Positions 36,901 through 40,342 of a stretch of DNA of 40,342 nucleotides are shown here, one piece after another. Position 1 is the first letter of the stretch. Each line of letters opens with the position of its first letter. This stretch comes from Saprospiraceae bacterium (lineage in GTDB: Bacteria > Bacteroidota > Bacteroidia > Chitinophagales > Saprospiraceae), in contig JAHDHB010000002.1 of NCBI GenBank assembly GCA_020631545.1, forward strand, positions 3,669 to 44,010. The letters are read 5' to 3'. The notes beneath the pieces are model-generated. The model did not search any database. It was not told where the DNA came from and saw only the letters and a list, made by a program, of their open reading frames with translations. The translations under genes and the position numbers were made by a program.

Positions 36901-37854
36901 GAATGGAGGCGAAATAGGTTGATCAAGATAATTCCCATTTTTACGCGTTTCATAATGACTCTTTTTCCCACCATAATACTCTCTAAGAAACCCCGCTGTC
37001 GTTCGTTCCATAAGGTGATATTGCCCCATGTATTCGCCATTGACATAGGTATGTACATAGCGCCCATGCGGTGCAGGATACCCCAATTCTAATTCCCGAT
37101 CAAAAAGAAAGCGGTTACGGAGAAATTGCGGATCCCTAAGGTTACCGTATTCCGCATTCAGACCATCTTGGCTCCCTGCTCGTAGTAGCAACTCATCAAA
37201 GGTAGAAGTAGGTCGAATACCGTATTCAAAGCCATCATCAAAAATAGGATATTCCAGCTCTTTGGCTCCATATTGAGATTTGAATTCTAAGCGATAATTC
37301 TTCTTAGGATTATCGGGACTCCCTCCCCAAGTTTGAATACCACAATGAATATTAAAAGCAGAGGTGCCATCGGGAAAAAATAACTCTACAGAAGTTTCCA
37401 CTTCATCATCAACATGATTGTTAGAAACGACATCGGATGAGGTAATAGAAACCGTAGGAATTTCAAGCAAAGCATTTTTAACCAATTGGTTGTAAATAGG
37501 ATTGCTTTGAATAGGATGATTCATATACCCACTATTCATGATGTCATTGAGAAAAATGTAGGTATGTGTTTCAACATCCGTTTCACTTACAGGCGTATAG
37601 GCCATGGCACGAATGTTATCCGTACCAGAAATGCTTATCGGACCATTGTAAATGCTTCCGTTCGTAATACTCGGTTTAGTGTTATCTCTTGTATAACGAA
37701 TTACCGCAGTTGGTTCATCAGCGGTCAACGTTAATAAGAAAGGTGTTTCATAAAACCCTCGTTCAGAACTAAAGGTAAGCGAACTAACCGTTTGTCCAAA
37801 AACAGAAAAACTTAGTCCAATGAGCAGTAGGGTAAATAGGTTCGAATAATGCAT
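30904..37854 (-). CDS. Giant secreted CotH/lamin-tail/cadherin-like surface protein with dockerin-like C-terminus
   Basis: 2316 residues with a signal peptide (MHYSNLFTLLLIGLSFSVFG). Domains in order: chitobiase C-terminal-like fold (24-102); CotH kinase-like domain (about 130-500) with NPKKNYRLEFK, NFDWSQNHNSLG and the metal-site-like IWDVDLTLGN; a second chitobiase-like unit (540-596, YYTTDGSDP); three lamin-tail domains (604-740, 763-905, 928-1065), each opening VINE; PKD-like domain (1085-1167); five cadherin-like tandem repeats (1172-1660) with NDAP and D.D.DG; another PKD (1661-1740); three DAG...C...LGG Ig-like units (1745-1982); a sixth cadherin-like repeat (1984-2080); a conserved tail module (2081-2275); and GDLNLDGDVNAVDKIIW (2287-2303), an EF-hand/dockerin-like motif. 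No standard T9SS sorting domain. CotH kinases phosphorylate proteins; the substrate here is unknown. It probably acts on the cell surface. Confidence 0.88.
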   Translation of the reverse strand: MHYSNLFTLLLIGLSFSVFGQTVSSLTFSSERGFYETPFLLTLTADEPTAVIRYTRDNTKPSITNGSIYNGPISISGTDNIRAMAYTPVSETDVETHTYIFLNDIMNSGYMNHPIQSNPIYNQLVKNALLEIPTVSITSSDVVSNNHVDDEVETSVELFFPDGTSAFNIHCGIQTWGGSPDNPKKNYRLEFKSQYGAKELEYPIFDDGFEYGIRPTSTFDELLLRAGSQDGLNAEYGNLRDPQFLRNRFLFDRELELGYPAPHGRYVHTYVNGEYMGQYHLMERTTAGFLREYYGGKKSHYETRKNGNYLDQPISPPFYDQFESYVENFNLNLEFYYTGLSNYVNLQRAADYLVLNHWIANFDWSQNHNSLGATNINAGKQAYQFMIWDVDLTLGNVGTFEDYYGALVNYDGTHKTGPIPSELLDAEEFRVLLGDRVQCHCFNEGLLTRTHLEPLYRERSNSIELPLLAETVRWAPDSWSMDDEWRVEVEDVINVFFQNRSTNLVNFYKNKGYYPSSLQAVQLSQYGGNLPNGSLTVTNPNGYGTVYYTTDGSDPRSFGGGISPTAQIYSSPIALQGVTTLKARVKSGDNWSAMCPRTFYSPQDYSNIVINELQYGPSDPCNNAEFIEFKNKGNTPINLKHSYFEEGLRFRFEEDAIIPPNGFLVLTNDSDAFLAIFGFPAYGEYIGKLSGNGELVALVDPNGNLIDEVSYDDDAPWPTSPDEEGPSLELTNSDLDNDLFGNWHPSVPDCGTPNAENSNPCYANPAGLVINEVTSYPLATYDSGDWVELHNPTANAVDISNWQLQDSKFNFFVPVGTTIPAGGYLALVENDTFFTAVYPEVSNYVGNLVFGFSAGGEKIQLLSEESCVVDAIDYDNVAPWPEGLTGEGPSLSLIDPALDNTLGENWAPSTNASGTPGAANTNFCDGVDHGIVINEINYKSSATFIPGDWLELHNTSSVAVDLTGWELHDVAKAYEFPANTIIPPNGFLVLVSDVSFFAAAYPTVQNFLGPLGFTLSSGGEKIRLFDTNRCFADVVHYDDAAPWPTEPDGFGPSLSLIDPLSDNALAQNWEASSANGTPGRENVPCPTANFTIPTEDVCTNTPTIFLANENRPGMNYTWLFENGDPGFSNALAATSSWDAIGNYKVALAIQYFECADATEQIITTQSCNNTPTPQDDYLVTNEDEFVGANVLSNDLDPNGNFVSIDGSPVVFPTNGTLGLQTSGDIYYTPNPNFSGQDSFVYRACDGSTPSFCANATVYITVLPQNDAPNLAPDNVTTNEGTPVFFNVLDNDNDIDGQLDISTLQFYPLPTASQGFFSVDNQGQATFVPAANFAGTLSMTYEVCDTGTPLPVSCATAALSITVTSENDAPVAQNDVLIANEEEPALGNVLLNDSDADGNTLSVNNTLIVEPTYGQVSMAANGVFVYLSDVDYNGTDNFTYLVCDDGVPSLCDQATVSIQVNPVNDRPIANTDNVQAAEEVPINILVLENDIDIDGDLNPTSLALTSSPPASEGLVLLNTGGTLTFIPANDFYGNVTPFTYQICDSGSIPPVQCTQGVVNIYVNNVNDAPLAQPDYLEAIEGETLTGNLLSNDSDIENNALLANPALVVPPAKGSLTLSPSGFFEYTPTIGSMGQDSFVYEVCDNGQPSACSQANVFISITPCPIATMILPTQICATSYASFEAEDQGADATYTWFFGSGAVPSFSTNRTENVLYTTGGIKTISLTVTNDICSVTQTESITVGQAAYADAGQNSILCPGESVQLGGSSTGPFGAVFQWSPSYNINNTSVAKPVVYPDTTTTYQVIVSYGNCVLTDEVTIYVENGELFADAGSDKSDCGEGVRIGGEPTGPLAGVTYSWSPTIGLDDPTSPNPLVNTPISKTYTVTVNRNGCIATDEVVVERKYPPALDAGVDRSMCFNPDVQGVLLGGDSNFPTSQYEWTPNIGLSHPFEGNTFANPPVTTVYTLTATKNGCSATDEVTVQVDICNATPFAVFDRDTLSMNTLYAGFVLANDSDPDGNRDDLEVTVVGSPLHGVVIMQPDGNYTYMPDAGYVGADEFVYQICDNGIPQRCERAKVFLTILGPSCVDLQLWALLEGAYDPSSEKMTTMLNTVHRILPGQSPLLPNVGHPYSGPPWNYLGEEGIEFDSTSYNNEVVDWVLVSVRTGVERSTEIYKTAALLERDGRIVFVADCMPFDPEETSYYVLIEHRNHIGVLTPQAIELNNNTLTYDFRSQDSYAVGASQGQATVAPNRWAMFAGDAEQQYDVSGYDISGDDKVRFSTENGSFNAYLLGDLNLDGDVNAVDKIIWTKNNGIYSIIPR

Positions 37855-38909
37855 AGTGAGGTTTAATTAATTGAATTAATTCCTCTCCCTTCAATCTGAA
37901 TACTTCATAAATTACTGTAATAAGTAATTACAAAACATTCACATCAAAGCAAATCTCAATAAAAAGCTAAGAAAGCATTGAAACATAGGAAGAGGCATGT
38001 ATATCCCAAAAGGAAATAAACAACATAAAACTATCAAAATTTTACACGGTTGTACGTTCTAGTTGGTGCTATAGCATTGCTACAAAAACGAAATTTTTGC
38101 AGTGAACTATAAACTGAATTAAGCGAATTCATCAAATGATTTCGAATCTTAATTCACCAAGGGCCATACCTTTTTTCACACTAGAATAAGCACAATAAAT
38201 ATGAAATGTGTTACTAATATCAATTTAACAGTTCGTAACTTTGCATTTCAGCGTTAAAATTTAAGCTTTACAAAAAAGTTGTTTTTTGTTTTTTTAGGCT
38301 GGGGAATACATAAAGGTGGAATAAAAAAGGAAAATAAAATTACATCAATTTTGCTAAAGAAGACAAGTTTTATTCTTCGTTCTTTCTCAAATTCAAGTAA
38401 AAATATAGAAAAAATTGTTACGCTTTGAATTCTACTTGAAATTTAAGAGGGTATTTTCCTTTCTATAATTTCGTAGACTATTTTTTCACTTCAAAGGTTG
38501 CATCAAATAGTCAAAAACTAGAATATATGTACGATTAAAGACACCAGTAAAAACCTCAGGCTACTGCTCAAAAAAACACTGAAATGATTTTTTACAAAAC
38601 ATTTTTTTTGCTAGACATTTAATTGAAATTAAGTCAAGGAATTATAAAGACAAGTAATCTACAAATAAAACTAACTGCAATCAGTATTTAAGGCATTCAA
38701 AAAAATATAGAAACACTTTACAAAAAGGTCCTTAGAATTTGCTTTTCATTTTATATCCGTTCAAAACCTCTTGCTCAAACTTTACCATTTTCTTTAGTAT
38801 AAAAGAAAAAATTCTTAAAGATATAGGTTCTAGTTTTAGAACTCTATGGAAAAAAACACGTAAAACTATAACCTACTAGAGGATTATTGTATAGAGAAAC
38901 GTAAAAATC
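37855..38909. other. Divergent intergenic region, about 1 kb
   Basis: AT-rich, no ORF. One imperfect ~42-nt hairpin at 38070-38111 (TATAG/CTATA outside, CAAAAA/TTTTTG inside). A TAACTTTG box at 38236-38243 has TTA instead of TTG 22 bp upstream; it is 670 bp from the next gene, so assignment is doubtful. The length suggests regulation of one or both divergent genes, but no binding site is recognisable. Confidence 0.45.
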
Positions 38910-40340
38910 ATGAATGATATGCTCGAAAAGCTTCTTGTTGAGCTTAAAGCTAAGGGGATTCGTCTAATCCTTCAAGGTGGTAAATTAGAGGTCAAATCTA
39001 ATAAAAAAATTGCTTCGGCTGATTTGCTAAAAATACAACAGGTTAAAGAGATAGTTTTAACCTACCTTACGTCTACTTCCAACAAACGTTTTTTAGCTGA
39101 TAATCAACAAAGAAGGCTTTGGAACCTAGAGCGGCAATATGTTGAATCGCCTAGGTACAATCAGGCGCTACCTTTTCATATAGAAGAAAAGATGGACGAG
39201 TATTTTTTGCGAGATTCTCTAAGGAAAGTAGTCCTTGCTTTTCCTCAATTACGGCTACGATTTCAAGAGGTCGAGGGACAACTCCATAAGTTTCATGATC
39301 TTTCTCCAAAATGTATTCAATTAGACCTTATTGATTTACCGAATCATGAATGTACTGGTAGAAATCGCTTAAAAGAATATGTGCAGAAACCCTTTGACTT
39401 GGTTACAGGCCCTTGCTTCCGCCTAGGTTGCCTACGTTCTCCATCTACAAAACAAGACATCTTGGTTCTTGTTATGCATCAAATTATAGGCGATTATAGC
39501 TCAATGGCTACGTTTATGAGGGAACTGATGAAAGCTTATGCGGGGCAGCCAATCAGCCAACGTGCCTTCGAACAACAGCGGAAAACTATCCGCGAAAAGG
39601 CGACTTCGGTTCATTATTGGTTGAATAACTTAAGGGATGTACAACCCCTTAGTTTTCTTGAGAATAGGACTTGTACGCCTAGTACGAAGGGGCGAACGGT
39701 TTCTATTAATTTTTCAGTGGCCAACACCAACAAAATGCTGCGTTTTTGTGCAGATATGCAAGTACATCCTGCTGTTTTGCTCCAAACTTCTCTTCAGTTT
39801 TTCTTGCATAATTTATCGAAAGAGAGGGATTTTATTATTGCTACGCCATTAGACACGCGTGATGAGGTTACCGAGGATGGTGTTATTGCCAATTTCACTC
39901 GCTTGTTTCCTATTCGGGAGTCCATTTCTACCTCCAATAGCCTTGAGGAGGCGCTAAAAAAAGTAGAACTTTCTTTAGCTAAAATCATGCATTACAAGCA
40001 CATCCATTGTCAACGCTTAAGATCCATCATTAAGAAACAAAATACATGGTCTGTTGCTTTTCCGCCTTATCAAGTGCTTTTTCATTATATCAATTCTGTC
40101 AATTTTTTAAATAATGCTCTCCCTAGTCTTCGCCCTGTTTCCTTTGAACGCGGAATAGCGGATCTGGATCTTTCTTTTCAATGTATTTTAGACGCACAAG
40201 GTTTAATTTTTCAATTGGAATATCGAAATGAATTATTTGATGATAAATCGGGCATGGCTATTCTTATACAATTTACCCAACTTTGCAAGAAACTGGTAGA
40301 TACTAAAGGGGCTGCTTTTTTAACTAAAGCTTTTGCCTAA
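38910..40340 (+). CDS. TubC-type docking domain plus condensation domain protein (NRPS-related)
   Basis: 476 residues, complete; stop codon 2 bp before the window end. Residues 1-52 match the TubC N-terminal docking domain (LEKLLVELKAKGIRLILQGG, then LEVKS... KIQQVKEIVLTYL), used by NRPS/PKS subunits to dock on the C-terminus of the preceding subunit. Residues about 62-465 form a condensation domain: QRRLWNLERQY, FPQLRLRFQE, the active-site region VMHQIIGDYSSM, YWLNNL, TPLDTRD and IANFTRLFPIR. In the usual HHxxxD motif the first His is H190, but the second, catalytic His is Gln191; D195 is present. There is no adenylation or carrier domain. The protein would be a stand-alone or inactive C domain of an assembly line whose other subunits lie downstream. 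Confidence 0.85.
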   Translation: MNDMLEKLLVELKAKGIRLILQGGKLEVKSNKKIASADLLKIQQVKEIVLTYLTSTSNKRFLADNQQRRLWNLERQYVESPRYNQALPFHIEEKMDEYFLRDSLRKVVLAFPQLRLRFQEVEGQLHKFHDLSPKCIQLDLIDLPNHECTGRNRLKEYVQKPFDLVTGPCFRLGCLRSPSTKQDILVLVMHQIIGDYSSMATFMRELMKAYAGQPISQRAFEQQRKTIREKATSVHYWLNNLRDVQPLSFLENRTCTPSTKGRTVSINFSVANTNKMLRFCADMQVHPAVLLQTSLQFFLHNLSKERDFIIATPLDTRDEVTEDGVIANFTRLFPIRESISTSNSLEEALKKVELSLAKIMHYKHIHCQRLRSIIKKQNTWSVAFPPYQVLFHYINSVNFLNNALPSLRPVSFERGIADLDLSFQCILDAQGLIFQLEYRNELFDDKSGMAILIQFTQLCKKLVDTKGAAFLTKAFA

Positions 40341-40342
40341 AA

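Overview
The window looks like chromosome from a gliding, low-GC member of the Bacteroidota, most likely class Saprospiria (Lewinella/Saprospira/Aureispira relatives). The evidence is a complete type IX secretion/gliding core on the minus strand (PorP/SprF-like, GldK, GldL, GldM, GldN, in that order). It also has a T9SS C-terminal sorting domain on a metalloprotease, the DUF4271-HemD pair, very large lamin-tail/cadherin-like surface proteins, and a TAnnTTTG-type promoter in front of rpsT. No tRNA, rRNA or CRISPR array was seen.

Layout. 1-3.9 kb (minus): the N-terminus of a secreted beta-propeller sensor cut by the window edge, then an M43 (pappalysin-type) metalloprotease with six lectin-like beta-repeats and a T9SS sorting domain. 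4.85-6.35 kb (plus): an all-helical protein of unknown function. 6.35-7.5 kb: a gene-free stretch full of inverted repeats and a MITE-like element. 7.5-8.4 kb (plus): a small membrane protein and a biotin carrier protein. 8.7-9.6 kb (minus): a CaCA-type cation/Ca2+ exchanger. 9.8-15.7 kb (minus): the T9SS/gliding cluster, closed by a strong terminator. 15.7-22.5 kb (minus): a thioredoxin-fold YyaL-type protein, HemD, a DUF4271 membrane protein, a BamA/TamA-type outer-membrane protein and ribosomal protein S20. 22.9-25.7 kb (plus): SucA, the 2-oxoglutarate dehydrogenase E1.

25.7-40.3 kb is more accessory. It holds a P-loop ATPase and a TIR-domain protein that lie in one reading frame and are separated by a single TAA, so they look like one interrupted defence-type NTPase-TIR gene. 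Then come a second MITE-like element, a lipoprotein made of alternating Thr/His/Gly/Cys tandem repeats plus Asp pentads, and a 2316-residue CotH/lamin-tail/cadherin-like surface protein. At the right edge is a TubC-docking plus condensation-domain protein whose catalytic second histidine is Gln; it suggests that a nonribosomal peptide cluster continues beyond the window.

The best candidates for something undescribed are the ATPase-TIR gene, the Thr-His-Gly-Cys repeat lipoprotein, and the roughly 135-165 bp MITE-like family with at least three copies here. All functional statements come from reading motifs by eye; no database search was run.
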